Source of the DNA: JBBQXY01 sp051004815
GTDB taxonomy: Bacteria; Chloroflexota; Ktedonobacteria; Ktedonobacterales; Ktedonobacteraceae
DNA length: 46,754 nucleotides
NCBI GenBank assembly: GCA_051004815.1
Contig: JBPCJY010000156.1
Location: forward strand, 1-46,754
Reading direction: 5' to 3'
In this document: piece after piece, positions 15,503-24,796 of the stretch
How the letters are laid out: each line of letters begins with the position of its first letter
Numbering within the stretch: position 1 is the stretch's first letter
Position numbers and translations under genes: made by a program
Notes under the pieces: model-generated
What the model saw: only the letters and a program-made list of their open reading frames with translations
Databases searched by the model: none
Told to the model about the DNA's origin: nothing

Positions 15503-15531
15503 TTCTCAAAGGAGCGCGAACATAGTATAAT
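15503..15531 (+). promoter_or_regulatory. Predicted promoter of the NACHT-PNP gene
   Basis: TATAAT at 15526-15531 is a perfect -10 box; TTCTCA at 15503-15508, 17 bases upstream, is a weak -35 box (four of six matches). A small GAGAAG/CTTCTC hairpin overlaps the -35. Transcription would start near 15538, leaving an 85-base leader with a loose CATGG...CCATG inverted pair. Confidence 0.6.
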
Positions 15532-15623
15532 ACAACAATCCTATAGAGAATCCCGGTATGCTGACATGGATCGGGTCGAAAATGTTCGCGTCCCATGGAA
15601 AAATGATCTCGTAAAAACGATGA

Positions 15624-18600
15624 ATGAGCGGTGTGATAATGGTTTTGGAAGAGGCGATGCGTAGGCGGCTTGCCCATATTCTGGCAAAACATCCTTTTCT
15701 GCGGCAAGAAGCATTGCGCCGCGCACTCCTCATTAACGCTGGTTTATCGCACCTCCTTGAAAGGGTACCACCCAAAGCAAGTGCATCGGTCTTTCTTCAC
15801 TTGCTTCTTGCCGAATTGTTGACGAATCTCGATGCTGTAACTCCTGGCGAATCCTGGTTGATCTCATTGCTCATATATGTGATTCATTCGTCAGGAGATG
15901 AAGACCTGCTAACTGAGGATCGGCACTTTCTGCAGCAGATCGTTCAGCACTACACCGACCAAAAGCCTTTTGAGAGACGGAAAGAGTTGAGCAAGCCAGC
16001 AAGCGATACCCGTGCTGACGGGTCCAGTACCGATACTCCAGCAGCAAAGAAAGAAGTACAAGAGCGGTATCTCCGTCATGTGATTAGGCATACCAGGTTC
16101 ATTGATATCACGGGTTTACCCTCTCACGTTGTCCAGCAAAGCGTCCCACTCGATGAGGTATTTCTCCCTCTGCGGTTGCGCCCCAATCGCCCTCTGACAG
16201 AATATCCTTTAACGTCGAGTGAACTACAGGAGTATGAACGACGGCTGAAAAACCAACTTCCTTTAAAAGACCTGGCACATTTCATGTTTATTGCCGAACG
16301 AAGCTGGTACGAAGCCTCCAAAAGCGATAAGACCATCAGTATCGACGAGTTCTGGCAGCTATTCACACCCGAACGACCGGCAGCTATTCTTCAGGGATAT
16401 CCAGGGATGGGAAAAAGCACCCTGGTAAAATGTCTCACCCTCTTTATGGCTCGTCGTTGTCTGAAACAGAGCAACCGTGCGCTGTCGCTCCAACTTGCCC
16501 CGTCGCTTGTTCCTTTTATGATACAACTGGGAGACTATGCCGCCCGGCGCAATGATATGCCAGATTTGTCACTGTTAGAGTATCTCAAGTACGCTCTGGA
16601 TCGCTTCAATATTCCAGGACTCTCACACTTCCTTAAAGAGTGCTTGAACGCTGGAAAAAGTCTGGTGCTGCTCGATGGGCTGGATGAGGTGAGTGATCCT
16701 CGCCTGCGCTTCGCTATCCAGGATGAAATCAGAGATTTTATCCTCATATACAGCGACGCTCTCGAACCATCCGTTTTTAACCGTTTTCTAGTGACCACTC
16801 GGGTTGCTGGCTATGATCAGGCGGCGTTTCCACGGTACCCACACTATACCATCGCAGAACTTACGCCAGCGCAAATCGACCTTTTTTTACCTCGTTGGAG
16901 CCAGGCTATTGTCCGCCTGGACCCTGCTTTCACGTCTCTCGACCCGGGTACACAGACGCAGACCTTTCAAAGAGAGGTGCAACGGCGAACAGAGGAACTT
17001 CGGGCCAGTATCCGTGAACGGTCAGAGTTACAGACGCTGGTCGAGAATCCCCTCCTGCTTACATTGCTGGCGGTCATGCAGCAGAATAACGTCGCTGTAC
17101 CCAGACAGCGCGTTGAACTTTACCACCTTTTTACTCAGACCCTTATCATGCGACGCAATAGAGTATCAGAGCGTTCATTGCTCTCTGAAGAGCAGATTAT
17201 GCTTCGCCTTGGTGCGATAGCGTGGCACATGCAGGAGACGGGAAATGGCTTCGCCCACAAAAACGAGGTCATGGCCTCACTCATACAGACAGTTGAGCAG
17301 GAGGAGCGTGGTAGTGGGTTACCTGTACTACAGGAGGCGGAGGCGTTTCTTCATAAGATGCGCGTACAGGTGGGTCTCTTTGTCTTTCGGGCTGGTGATT
17401 ATTACGGTTTTCTCCATCGTACCTTTCAAGAGTACTTTGCCGCTCGCTACATCCTTACCACGCTGGTAAGCGACCCAGGAAAGATCGCAGGTTTTGTACA
17501 TAACGTGTTTGCTAATTATAGCTCCTGGCGCGAACCTTTTCTGCTGGCGGTAGCTCACGCCAGTAAACACCATAACAACCTGGCCCACGAGATGATCAGA
17601 ACGCTGCTGCTCACACCAACAAAGGAGATGTCGGCGGACCGGGAACTGCGTCTTCGTCTGGCTGCCGAGTGCATCATTGATGCTGGGCCGTTTGCGATTG
17701 ATCCAAGAATCGAGCGATACGTTGCTGAACAACTCGTGCATACCTATCAAAAAATGCAAAACGCCCGCCACTATGAAGGTTGTTCGCATATAGAAGATAT
17801 CATGCGACACTGGCTCCAGAGCCTTCCTTACAAAGAATCCAGCGAAACCGTTCTCGCTGTCCTGCGCGATACCATCAGCAATCACCAACAGCCAGTCTAT
17901 CAACGCGCTGTTCTGACGTTGCTCGCTCTCTTTATCGAACAGATAACGCCCTGTTCTCCAGCCATCCTTTCAACCTTGCTCCCACCTTTGCTGGCTCTGA
18001 CAGGCTTACCTGCTATTGGAAGCTATCAGCCCACTCCCAGTGTGCTCCCATCTTCTGATCTTGTGGTGGCTGACCTTGCTCTCACGATCCTTTCTTTACT
18101 CGGCATCTATGGCCCCGGGGGTATGCTTGTGGCTAGTGTTCGACGCCATTTTGATGATTCCCCTGAGCAACTCCGACTTTTGGTCGACTATTCGCTGGAA
18201 AGCCGTGTGCTTCTGACTCCTATCGTCATTCCAAAAAAGGATGAGGGAAGTGAAGAGTGGCCTGGCGATATTAGTCTCAGACGCTGGCAACTCCTGCTCG
18301 ATCAGCACCGTGAAGGCTATATAACGAAACACGAAGTACAAAGCAGCCTTGCAATTCATCAGGCACTGCTTTCTGCCGCCGAGGAGGTGCGCTATCCACT
18401 GACACTCCACTTGCTCGCTCTCCTAACAGAAGCACAACGATTGTCCAAGCTACCTTGGAAAGACATGTGCCAACAGTATCTCGAAGATCAACTGCTTTCG
18501 GGCCACTATATCAGTTACCAGGAATGTGTCTTTTTCTGGTGTACGCTCTTTCCAAACCATCAGGATGTACAATCCATAGTAGCACTGATCGTAGAGCATT

Positions 18601-20465
18601 TCGAGCGTGATAACCAACCAATACAGCGGTTTGCACAGCGTTTTCTGGCTACCCTCGCTGACTGTCTCCTGGCACTGGATGATCTGCAATCTCTTGGAGA
18701 AGCCGCTTCTCCTGACGAGCATTTCCTTGATTATCTCCGCTATTGGCTCGATATTCGCGAGCTGCGCTTTATGCAAGACCCTCGAGAGGTCCGGTATCTA
18801 CGTTTTCTGCGCGATATGCATACGTTGCAGAATCTTCGAGCAGTTCAAGGTGAAGTGCCATTAGAGCAGCCCTTTTATTTACAGACCCTGCAACATGCCT
18901 TTTTTACTCACGAATTGACAGAGAAAGTACTGGCACGCCTCTCTTACATATCCTGCGAACAAGATGAATGGAATGATCTGCTGGCAATTCTCCCAGCACG
19001 CCTGCTCCACATACAAAGAAATGGGGAAAAGGGAGAAGCGATTGAGCAGGAAGTGCGACACATTGGGCAGATAATCTGCATACAACCAGTTCCCGCTGAG
19101 GGCAGTGAACGCTTCACCCTCATCTCGGATATCATTCGCTATCTGCCAACGCGCTCCACTCAAGAAATTGACTGCCTGGTATCTCTGGCAAAAGGGGCAG
19201 GCAGTGAAACCATACGGGAGTTATGCGTAGCGGCCTTACAGCGAGCACTGACAGATGATGTTCTGCTAGAGGTGCAAGCACAACTGTCGGAAATCCATGT
19301 AACAGAGACAGGAGAAGAATACGTCGAAGCCCCAGATGAAATACCGACCTTCCTCCTGGAGCCATACGAATATGGCGTACCTTCTACAAACACGTCTCTA
19401 CAGCCTGACATACAACAAGCTGAGCAGCACAGTGGTAATCGCACGTTTGATATATGCATTGTCTGCGCTCTCACCGAGGAAGCCAGGGCCTTCATGCATG
19501 TGTTGACACAGCAATGCACAATCCAGTTCGAGAAAGGATATAGTCAACGCAATCGGTACGGATATTATCATGCCACTATGCGGAACCATAGAGGAGAACC
19601 TCTGACCATTCATGTATCCTGTCCGCCTCGTTATGGCTCTGTTGAACTGGGGCTTCATCTGCAAAGAGTGCTGGAGGAGTGCAGACCACGATTTTCTGCC
19701 ATGACGGGTATTTGCGCTGGAGATAAGGAGGCTGTTCATCTTGGTGATATCGTGGTAGCGGAACGTGCATTTACGTATGATACTGGAAAGTTTACGCGTG
19801 ACAATCATGGTCAGCAGCTTTACTTACATGATACTATAACGTATTCACCTAAATCAGAAGTCTTGCAGTTCGCACAGATGTTTGATCAATGGGAAGCAGC
19901 CGTTGTGAAGATACGTCGCAGACCTCATTCAAGGCGTCAGCAGCGTGAATGGTTACTGAATACATTGCTAGCGACGACTGGAAGCCTGGATGAGGTTGAA
20001 GAAAAAATACTCAAGAGGCATGCACCAGATTGGCGAGAAATTATCACCGAATTACAACGAGGAGATTCACCGTATCTGACTCAGGAATGGAAACTCATCA
20101 ACCCTGCCAGAGTCCATGAACTCCGCTATGGGAAGGAGAGCTTTCCTTTTAAAGACCCTCTCCGCTCCATGCTTCATCTCAAGACGATGGCTTCCGGCAG
20201 TGCGGTGCGAGCCGATAACCCTTTTAGGAATGTACAGATTCCGGTGCGAGGAGCCATTGCTATCGATATGGAGGGCGCTACTTTTTATCGTATTCTTGCT
20301 GACTTTCCATCCATACATGCGCTACTAGTCAAAGGGGTGAGCGACTATGCTGATGCCGATAAAAATGATGCCTATCATCGCTATGCGGCTTCTGTCGCGG
20401 CAGCATATCTGCTCTCCTTCATACAGGAATATGTAACGAGGGAACGCTTGCCCACCGCTGAATGA
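15624..20465 (+). CDS. STAND immune-like protein: effector-associated-like domain, NACHT NTPase, helical region, C-terminal PNP-family domain
   Basis: A 1,613-residue single-gene system. Residues 1-95 form a compact helical domain (AMRRRLAHILAKHPFLRQEA, then LLINAGLSHLLERVPP) resembling prokaryotic effector-associated domains. The NACHT NTPase has Walker A GYPGMGKST at 258-266 (Lys264) and Walker B LLDGLDE (Asp351, Asp354, Glu355), followed by NPLLLTLLAVM and FLHRTFQEYFAARY. Residues about 680-1260 are helical-repeat-like and probably sense the trigger. From 1273 a purine-nucleoside-phosphorylase/nucleosidase domain begins (RTFDICIVCALTEEARAF), with TGICAGD, MASGSAV, DMEGATFY (Glu1550) and KGVSDYAD (Asp1574); a 90-residue insertion separates its halves. 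PNP effectors of Detocs and related systems cleave ATP. Inferred: trigger, NACHT oligomerisation, nucleotide depletion, abortive infection. Start 15624 is uncertain; ATG 15657 behind GGAAG is an alternative. No partner gene adjoins it. Confidence 0.88.
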   Translation: MSGVIMVLEEAMRRRLAHILAKHPFLRQEALRRALLINAGLSHLLERVPPKASASVFLHLLLAELLTNLDAVTPGESWLISLLIYVIHSSGDEDLLTEDRHFLQQIVQHYTDQKPFERRKELSKPASDTRADGSSTDTPAAKKEVQERYLRHVIRHTRFIDITGLPSHVVQQSVPLDEVFLPLRLRPNRPLTEYPLTSSELQEYERRLKNQLPLKDLAHFMFIAERSWYEASKSDKTISIDEFWQLFTPERPAAILQGYPGMGKSTLVKCLTLFMARRCLKQSNRALSLQLAPSLVPFMIQLGDYAARRNDMPDLSLLEYLKYALDRFNIPGLSHFLKECLNAGKSLVLLDGLDEVSDPRLRFAIQDEIRDFILIYSDALEPSVFNRFLVTTRVAGYDQAAFPRYPHYTIAELTPAQIDLFLPRWSQAIVRLDPAFTSLDPGTQTQTFQREVQRRTEELRASIRERSELQTLVENPLLLTLLAVMQQNNVAVPRQRVELYHLFTQTLIMRRNRVSERSLLSEEQIMLRLGAIAWHMQETGNGFAHKNEVMASLIQTVEQEERGSGLPVLQEAEAFLHKMRVQVGLFVFRAGDYYGFLHRTFQEYFAARYILTTLVSDPGKIAGFVHNVFANYSSWREPFLLAVAHASKHHNNLAHEMIRTLLLTPTKEMSADRELRLRLAAECIIDAGPFAIDPRIERYVAEQLVHTYQKMQNARHYEGCSHIEDIMRHWLQSLPYKESSETVLAVLRDTISNHQQPVYQRAVLTLLALFIEQITPCSPAILSTLLPPLLALTGLPAIGSYQPTPSVLPSSDLVVADLALTILSLLGIYGPGGMLVASVRRHFDDSPEQLRLLVDYSLESRVLLTPIVIPKKDEGSEEWPGDISLRRWQLLLDQHREGYITKHEVQSSLAIHQALLSAAEEVRYPLTLHLLALLTEAQRLSKLPWKDMCQQYLEDQLLSGHYISYQECVFFWCTLFPNHQDVQSIVALIVEHFERDNQPIQRFAQRFLATLADCLLALDDLQSLGEAASPDEHFLDYLRYWLDIRELRFMQDPREVRYLRFLRDMHTLQNLRAVQGEVPLEQPFYLQTLQHAFFTHELTEKVLARLSYISCEQDEWNDLLAILPARLLHIQRNGEKGEAIEQEVRHIGQIICIQPVPAEGSERFTLISDIIRYLPTRSTQEIDCLVSLAKGAGSETIRELCVAALQRALTDDVLLEVQAQLSEIHVTETGEEYVEAPDEIPTFLLEPYEYGVPSTNTSLQPDIQQAEQHSGNRTFDICIVCALTEEARAFMHVLTQQCTIQFEKGYSQRNRYGYYHATMRNHRGEPLTIHVSCPPRYGSVELGLHLQRVLEECRPRFSAMTGICAGDKEAVHLGDIVVAERAFTYDTGKFTRDNHGQQLYLHDTITYSPKSEVLQFAQMFDQWEAAVVKIRRRPHSRRQQREWLLNTLLATTGSLDEVEEKILKRHAPDWREIITELQRGDSPYLTQEWKLINPARVHELRYGKESFPFKDPLRSMLHLKTMASGSAVRADNPFRNVQIPVRGAIAIDMEGATFYRILADFPSIHALLVKGVSDYADADKNDAYHRYAASVAAAYLLSFIQEYVTRERLPTAE

Positions 20466-20575
20466 GATGGAAGACTGCGGCTTTATAATGCGCAATCACC
20501 AGCACAATTTTCTCAGCGTCTGGGTAATGAACGTCAATAAATGCTTGACTTTCGAGCAGCAATAAGCTATAATCC
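20466..20575 (-). pseudogene. Scrap of an IS630-type transposase
   Basis: Leftward, this stretch reads SQAFIDVHYPDAEKIVLVIAHYKAAVFHLI. The core HYPDAEKIVLV is the typical strand before the second catalytic Asp of IS630-family transposases, although the following Asp-Asn is lost. There are no neighbouring transposase parts or inverted repeats. It sits directly behind the NACHT-PNP stop codon and under the tRNA promoter, pointing to past transposition at this spot. It differs from the subgroup of the IS630 copy at 6404-7784. Confidence 0.5.
20545..20573 (+). promoter_or_regulatory. Promoter of tRNA-Gly
   Basis: TTGACT at 20545-20550, 17 bases, then TATAAT at 20568-20573 is a near-consensus housekeeping promoter, 28 bp before the first base of the tRNA. 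Confidence 0.85.
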
Positions 20576-20600
20576 TCTTTGTCATTAGTAATGTCTAGAT

Positions 20601-20675
20601 GCGGGTTTGGTGTAGTGGTAACATGCAACTTTCCCAAAGTTGAGACCACGGGTTCGAGCCCCGTAACCCGCTCCA
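20601..20675 (+). tRNA. tRNA-Gly (anticodon CCC), CCA encoded
   Basis: A full cloverleaf can be drawn: acceptor GCGGGTT/AACCCGC, anticodon stem CAACT/AGTTG with loop TTCCCAA giving anticodon CCC, T arm ACGGG-TTCGAGC-CCCGT, discriminator T and an encoded CCA at 20673-20675. It reads GGG codons. It has its own promoter and a strong terminator. tRNA 3' ends are favoured integration sites, but I saw no duplicated 3' end in the window. Confidence 0.97.
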
Positions 20676-20677
20676 AA

Positions 20678-20706
20678 AAACCACCTATCAATTTGATAGG
20701 TGGTTT
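20678..20706 (+). terminator. Strong stem-loop after tRNA-Gly
   Basis: AAACCACCTATCA (20678-20690) pairs perfectly with TGATAGGTGGTTT (20694-20706) over 13 bp with a 3-base loop. The flanking A and T runs give terminator character on both strands, suiting the tRNA and the convergent MFS gene. Confidence 0.9.
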
Positions 20707-20729
20707 CGCTTTATCTTCGTGCGTGAGTG

Positions 20730-22055
20730 TTATCCCTGTAACTGCTTTTGCATGCGACTCATATCCCTTGCCACCGTCTTAAGGCCGAGGAGGCAGACGA
20801 TGCCGGCCAGCAAGAGGAAGGTCGGTGCAGTCACAATCAGGGCCGTCTCCAAGGTAGAATGGTCGGAAATCAAGCCAATAATCGTGGGTGCTGCCGCATC
20901 TCCCAGTAAGTGCGCCAGCAAGAGGGCCAGCCCTACTGCTGTCGCCCGCATATTAGGCGCGATAATGTCCTGGATAACGGCATTTAAAGGACCCGTACAG
21001 AAATTAAGCGAGATGGCCGCTACAATGAACATTGCTATGAAGAGCGGTAGATTTTGAATAAACAAAGCGAGCAGTACCAACGGCGCACCGATCAAAAAGC
21101 CTAACATACAGGTAAACAGGCGTCCTTCGGGATAGCGTTTCTGTATAAAGTCGGCAATCCAGCCACCCAGTATGGTGCCTATCAATCCGCTACTCACCAG
21201 TACTCCGCCCGCAATGGCTCCTGCCGTTGTCAGCGATAACCTGAAATCTCTGGTAAGGTAAGTCGTGAGCCAGAAAGAAGTCCCACCAATGGTGAAGAAG
21301 CTAAAGACCAATGCTCCAACCAATATCCAATATGTGGGAATGCGGAACAGGCTCTTCACGATATTCCAGAAATCTTTGCCAAATTTGCCGTGTCCAACCT
21401 CTGTCGCCTCTGCTCTCCCACCGCTTTCGCTATCGAATACGCCCCGTGCCGGTTCTCGTATGCGCCAGGCGAGGAAGGCGACGATCAAGCCGGGAATACC
21501 GACAATGTAAAAAGCCCACCGCCATCCCAGCGTGTCCGCTACACGTCCACCCAGCGCGACCCCGATGGCTGCACCTACCAGCGTCCCAATCGACCAGAAC
21601 GAGAGCACGCGGCCTCGTCTGGCTTTACTAAAAAAGTCGCCCAGCAGTGAAAGTGAGGCGGGCGCATATCCGGCCTCGCCAATACCCAGTATTGAACGCA
21701 TACTGAACAACTGTAGCAAATTTTGCGTGAATCCTGCCAGGGCAGTAGCTACACTCCACAGGCCAACGCAGAGCGCAACTATATTTTTTCGTATACCTCT
21801 ATCGGCCCATACGCCCAGAGGAAGTGTCGCGATGGCATACACGATCAGGAAGGACGAAATGAGCAGGCCTCCCTCAAAGTCTGACAGGTTAAATTCAGCT
21901 TTGATGCTCGGTAGAACTGCTGAAAGCACATAGCGATCCGCGTAATTCAGTACATTAACCACGAAGAGCACGGTAAAGGCAAAGCCTGCCTGCCCTCTTG
22001 TCGGCCTCAAGGAATATTTGCGCTCATTGGTTGTCTTGGGAGCCACTGTTGTCAT
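20730..22055 (-). CDS. MFS transporter (spinster-like)
   Basis: Twelve-helix major facilitator of 441 residues. The first helix holds NVLNYADRYVLSAVLPSI, and the loop 2-3 signature is GVWADRGIRKN. RSILGIGEAGYAPASLSLLGDFF is typical of the spinster/hexuronate-like branch, which includes sphingolipid-, sugar-acid- and aromatic-acid-type carriers; the substrate cannot be fixed. The central loop (RGVFDSESGGRAEATEVG) is hydrophilic. It is transcribed alone toward the tRNA-Gly terminator. ATG at 22055 follows a GAAGAAGAG ribosome site. Confidence 0.92.
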   Translation of the reverse strand: MTTVAPKTTNERKYSLRPTRGQAGFAFTVLFVVNVLNYADRYVLSAVLPSIKAEFNLSDFEGGLLISSFLIVYAIATLPLGVWADRGIRKNIVALCVGLWSVATALAGFTQNLLQLFSMRSILGIGEAGYAPASLSLLGDFFSKARRGRVLSFWSIGTLVGAAIGVALGGRVADTLGWRWAFYIVGIPGLIVAFLAWRIREPARGVFDSESGGRAEATEVGHGKFGKDFWNIVKSLFRIPTYWILVGALVFSFFTIGGTSFWLTTYLTRDFRLSLTTAGAIAGGVLVSSGLIGTILGGWIADFIQKRYPEGRLFTCMLGFLIGAPLVLLALFIQNLPLFIAMFIVAAISLNFCTGPLNAVIQDIIAPNMRATAVGLALLLAHLLGDAAAPTIIGLISDHSTLETALIVTAPTFLLLAGIVCLLGLKTVARDMSRMQKQLQG

Positions 22056-22291
22056 ATAGAACTCTTCTTCTCTCTTATCTTATTTTATTCATAAGGGTAT
22101 GTTGCCAATGCTATCTAGTATAACTCATGTGCTACAACACATCTTACGCATTGTTCTGGCAAAGGTTGCAAAAAAGCATAGGTACGCAACTTTCGTCGTC
22201 GTCAATCGTCTTACTACTTGAGTACGAGAATACAATAGTTTTAAGGTGTCCCCCACCTGTTCATACATTGTAAGAGAAGAGGATTGACGGT

Positions 22292-22972
22292 TTGCACGTC
22301 GTTATTGACTTTATCATGCAAGCAAACCCGCTTGTGATCTATACTATCGTCGCTTTGACGCTTTTTCTGGAAAGCTCTGGCATTCCAGTAGCAAATAATA
22401 CGCTGTTGCTGCTCACTGGAGCGTTGACCTCTTTTGGCCATCTCAGTCTCTGGCTACTCATTAGTGTGGCGATCCTCGGTAGTATCTCTGGTGCTTGTTC
22501 GGCCTATGTCATTGGTACACATGGGGGACGGCCAGCCTTCTTGCGCCTGGCTGCATTCTTCCATATCAGTACACAAAAGATAGACCTCACGGAACGCTGG
22601 TTCCATAAGGCTGGCATCTGGATGATCTTTTTCTCGCGCATGACTCCCTATGTGCGTCCATTTACGTGTTTCTTTGGCGGTATCACCACCATGCCGTTCA
22701 AGCGATTCTTCGGTGCAGCATTGGCAGGCTCTATTATCTGGTGCATTGTAATGGTAAACATAGGAGCCGCTCTGGGACCTCATTGGAAACTCGCGATCCT
22801 CCTTATGCGCGACTACACCATACCCACCTTGGGCGCACTGCTACTGCTCATCGCCTTGTACTGCTTTACACGCGTTATGCTGCGTCGCTACCTTAGCCGC
22901 ACTGCCAGGCTAGAGCCTACTCTTGAAGAGGCTCCCGGCGAGGAACCCCAGCGCAAGCTGGTGGAAATTTAA
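22292..22972 (+). CDS. DedA/VTT-domain membrane protein
   Basis: DedA-family (SNARE-associated/VTT) membrane protein of 226 residues; characterised members flip lipid carriers such as undecaprenyl phosphate. Signatures are FLESSGIPVANNTLLLLTGAL, GDxxGxxxxY replaced by SISGACSAYVIGTHGG, and RMTPYVRPFTCFFGGITTMPFKRF, with the conserved Arg and Gly of the RxxPxxR-like motif. The start is TTG at 22292, nine bases after AGAAGAGG; the first ATG in frame is 22316. The last 30 residues are acidic and soluble. A flippase-type activity would help the distant polysaccharide cluster, but no linkage shows that. Confidence 0.88.
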   Translation: MHVVIDFIMQANPLVIYTIVALTLFLESSGIPVANNTLLLLTGALTSFGHLSLWLLISVAILGSISGACSAYVIGTHGGRPAFLRLAAFFHISTQKIDLTERWFHKAGIWMIFFSRMTPYVRPFTCFFGGITTMPFKRFFGAALAGSIIWCIVMVNIGAALGPHWKLAILLMRDYTIPTLGALLLLIALYCFTRVMLRRYLSRTARLEPTLEEAPGEEPQRKLVEI

Positions 22973-22996
22973 TCCGCACTGATCAATAGAGCTTGA

Positions 22997-23030
22997 AGCA
23001 GTGATGAGAGGTGAAGCCCTCATCACTGCT
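22997..23030. terminator. Convergent stem-loop between dedA and serA
   Basis: AGCAGTGATGAG (22997-23008) and CTCATCACTGCT (23019-23030) pair perfectly over 12 bp with a 10-base loop. Neither side has a good T-run, so termination is likely but not certain. It lies between convergent gene ends. Confidence 0.65.
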
Positions 23031-23038
23031 CTCGGCCT

Positions 23039-24757
23039 CTACAGTTTGACCAGTGTCAAGCCGAAGATATCTCCGGCAGCAACGATTTCTTGTAAAGCCC
23101 AATCGGGTATGGGATCATCCACTGATACAATCATTAAGGCAGTGTCAGGTGCCTGTTGGGCCCATTGACCATTGCGAACTTTAGGGGTACGTACAATAGG
23201 ACCGACATCCATGTGGCGAATATTGACATTGGCCTTGCCCAATATCATACCAACGCGACCAATCATGCCAGGTTGATCGGGATTGCGGCAGAAGAGGATA
23301 TAGCCCTCCGGCACAAATTCCGTCCAATAGCGACCGACGCACACCACACGCGGCTCCCCATGCATCACCGTTCCACTGAGCACCTCCACCTGCTCATCGC
23401 CAGAGCCGGGTTTCCCCGCGAACGATGAGACATGCCCATTCGCACCTACCATGCGCAGCGTTACCAGATTGGCGAACTCGGCAGACAATGTGCTTTTCTG
23501 CTCCACTATCTCCAATCCCCACTGTTTTGCCAGGCCCGGTGCATTAATCATATTGACATGCGCATCGGAAACCGATTCCAGCAGCCCTTTAATCAAAGCC
23601 GCTTGCAAGGGGCGGAGATCATAGTTTGCGATCTCACCACTACAAGCCAACTCAATCTTGTTGAGTGGTCCCGGCTGTAATTGCGTATACAAGCGTCCCA
23701 TTTGCTCCACCAGGCGCATGTAGGGTTGCAGTACCTGCAAGGTTTCGGGCAGAATCAATGGCGCATTGACAGCCGCACGCGGGAAACCACCCCGCAACAC
23801 CGCGACAACCTGTTCCGCAACATCCGTGGCCACTCCAACTTGCGCCTCTTCCGTTGATGCTCCCAGGTGGGGAGTCGCGATGATGCGCTCGTCGGCCAGC
23901 AGTTGTTTCAACGTCTCGTTATCACGTATCGGCTCCTGGCTAAATACATCGAGCGCGGCACCCGCCAGTCGCTTCTCGTTTAACGCATTGAGCAGAGCCT
24001 CCTCGTCAATCAAGCCTCCGCGGGCGCAGTTTATCAACCGCGCTGTGGGTTTGAGTAGTTGTAGTTCGTGGGTACTAATCAAGCCGCGTGTGCCATTGGG
24101 TCCACTGGTCAAAGAGGTATGCAGTGTCACGAAGTCGGCCTGTTGCAGCACCTCGTCCATGCTGAGCATCTGTACGCCCAGTTTGCGTGCCTGCTCTGGC
24201 CCCACATAGGGATCAAAAGCAATCACTTGCATTTCCAGACCTTGCGCCCGTCGCGCTACCTCTGTTCCCACTTTTCCCAGACCGATGATGCCCAGCACTT
24301 TATTGCGCACCTCAACGCCCAGGAAGCGGCTTTTCTCCCACTTGCCCAACTTGGTGCTGCTATTCGCTGCCGGAATCTGTCGCGCCAGTGCCATCAACAT
24401 TGCGATGGAATGTTCCGCGGCCGCCACAATATTGCCTGTGGGGGAGTTGACCACCATGATACCCTGGCGTGTCGCCGCCTCCGTATCGATATTGTCAACT
24501 CCGACTCCTGCCCGTCCAACAATCTTCAGACGTGTTGCTGCGCTTAATATGTCGCTGGTGACCTGCGTTTCGCTACGCACAATCAACGCGTCATAAGTGC
24601 CAATGATAGACTTGAGTTGCTCCGCTTTGATGCCGGGCCGCTCATCTATCTGGGCCTGCGGGAGTTGGCTTTGTAAAAGCTCGATGCCCTCGCGTGCAAT
24701 ACGATCAGTGATCAGTATGTGAATGTTCTCTGCCACCTCACCTCGTACCTCTGCCAT
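23039..24757 (-). CDS. serA: D-3-phosphoglycerate dehydrogenase SerA (long form with ACT domain)
   Basis: Oxidises 3-phosphoglycerate to 3-phosphohydroxypyruvate, the committed step of serine synthesis. Visible are the substrate/NAD region (RAGVGVDNIDTEAATRQGI), Rossmann motif GIIGLGKVGTEVARRA, catalytic Arg in NCARGGLIDEE, Glu in DVFSQEPIRDNE and His in TPHLGAST. The following intervening (ASB) domain and C-terminal ACT domain (NPDQPGMIGRVGMILGKANVNIRHMD) suggest serine feedback. The C terminus carries a short insertion (VRTPKVRNGQWAQQ) in the ACT domain. The start at 24757 gives an unusual MAEVRGE leader; GTG seven codons later, behind a GAGGTGAG, gives the usual family start. The aminotransferase gene lies 39 bp upstream in the same transcript. 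Confidence 0.96.
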   Translation of the reverse strand: MAEVRGEVAENIHILITDRIAREGIELLQSQLPQAQIDERPGIKAEQLKSIIGTYDALIVRSETQVTSDILSAATRLKIVGRAGVGVDNIDTEAATRQGIMVVNSPTGNIVAAAEHSIAMLMALARQIPAANSSTKLGKWEKSRFLGVEVRNKVLGIIGLGKVGTEVARRAQGLEMQVIAFDPYVGPEQARKLGVQMLSMDEVLQQADFVTLHTSLTSGPNGTRGLISTHELQLLKPTARLINCARGGLIDEEALLNALNEKRLAGAALDVFSQEPIRDNETLKQLLADERIIATPHLGASTEEAQVGVATDVAEQVVAVLRGGFPRAAVNAPLILPETLQVLQPYMRLVEQMGRLYTQLQPGPLNKIELACSGEIANYDLRPLQAALIKGLLESVSDAHVNMINAPGLAKQWGLEIVEQKSTLSAEFANLVTLRMVGANGHVSSFAGKPGSGDEQVEVLSGTVMHGEPRVVCVGRYWTEFVPEGYILFCRNPDQPGMIGRVGMILGKANVNIRHMDVGPIVRTPKVRNGQWAQQAPDTALMIVSVDDPIPDWALQEIVAAGDIFGLTLVKL

Positions 24758-24796
24758 ATCAATACATCCTCTCTGTCCTACCTCTACACGTCTATC

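Noticed and set aside
15481..15510. GAGAAG/CTTCTC hairpin as terminator of the PfpI gene
   Set aside because: The stem is 6 bp and lacks a T-run; it may only overlap the next promoter.
20601..20675. tRNA-Gly as a proven island attachment site
   Set aside because: No duplicated tRNA 3' end and no integrase gene were found in the window near it.
20419..20691. Leftward 90-codon frame overlapping tRNA-Gly
   Set aside because: Its start (LERVTGLEPVVSTLGK) is the common artefact of reading a tRNA antisense; only the middle part looks like a transposase scrap.
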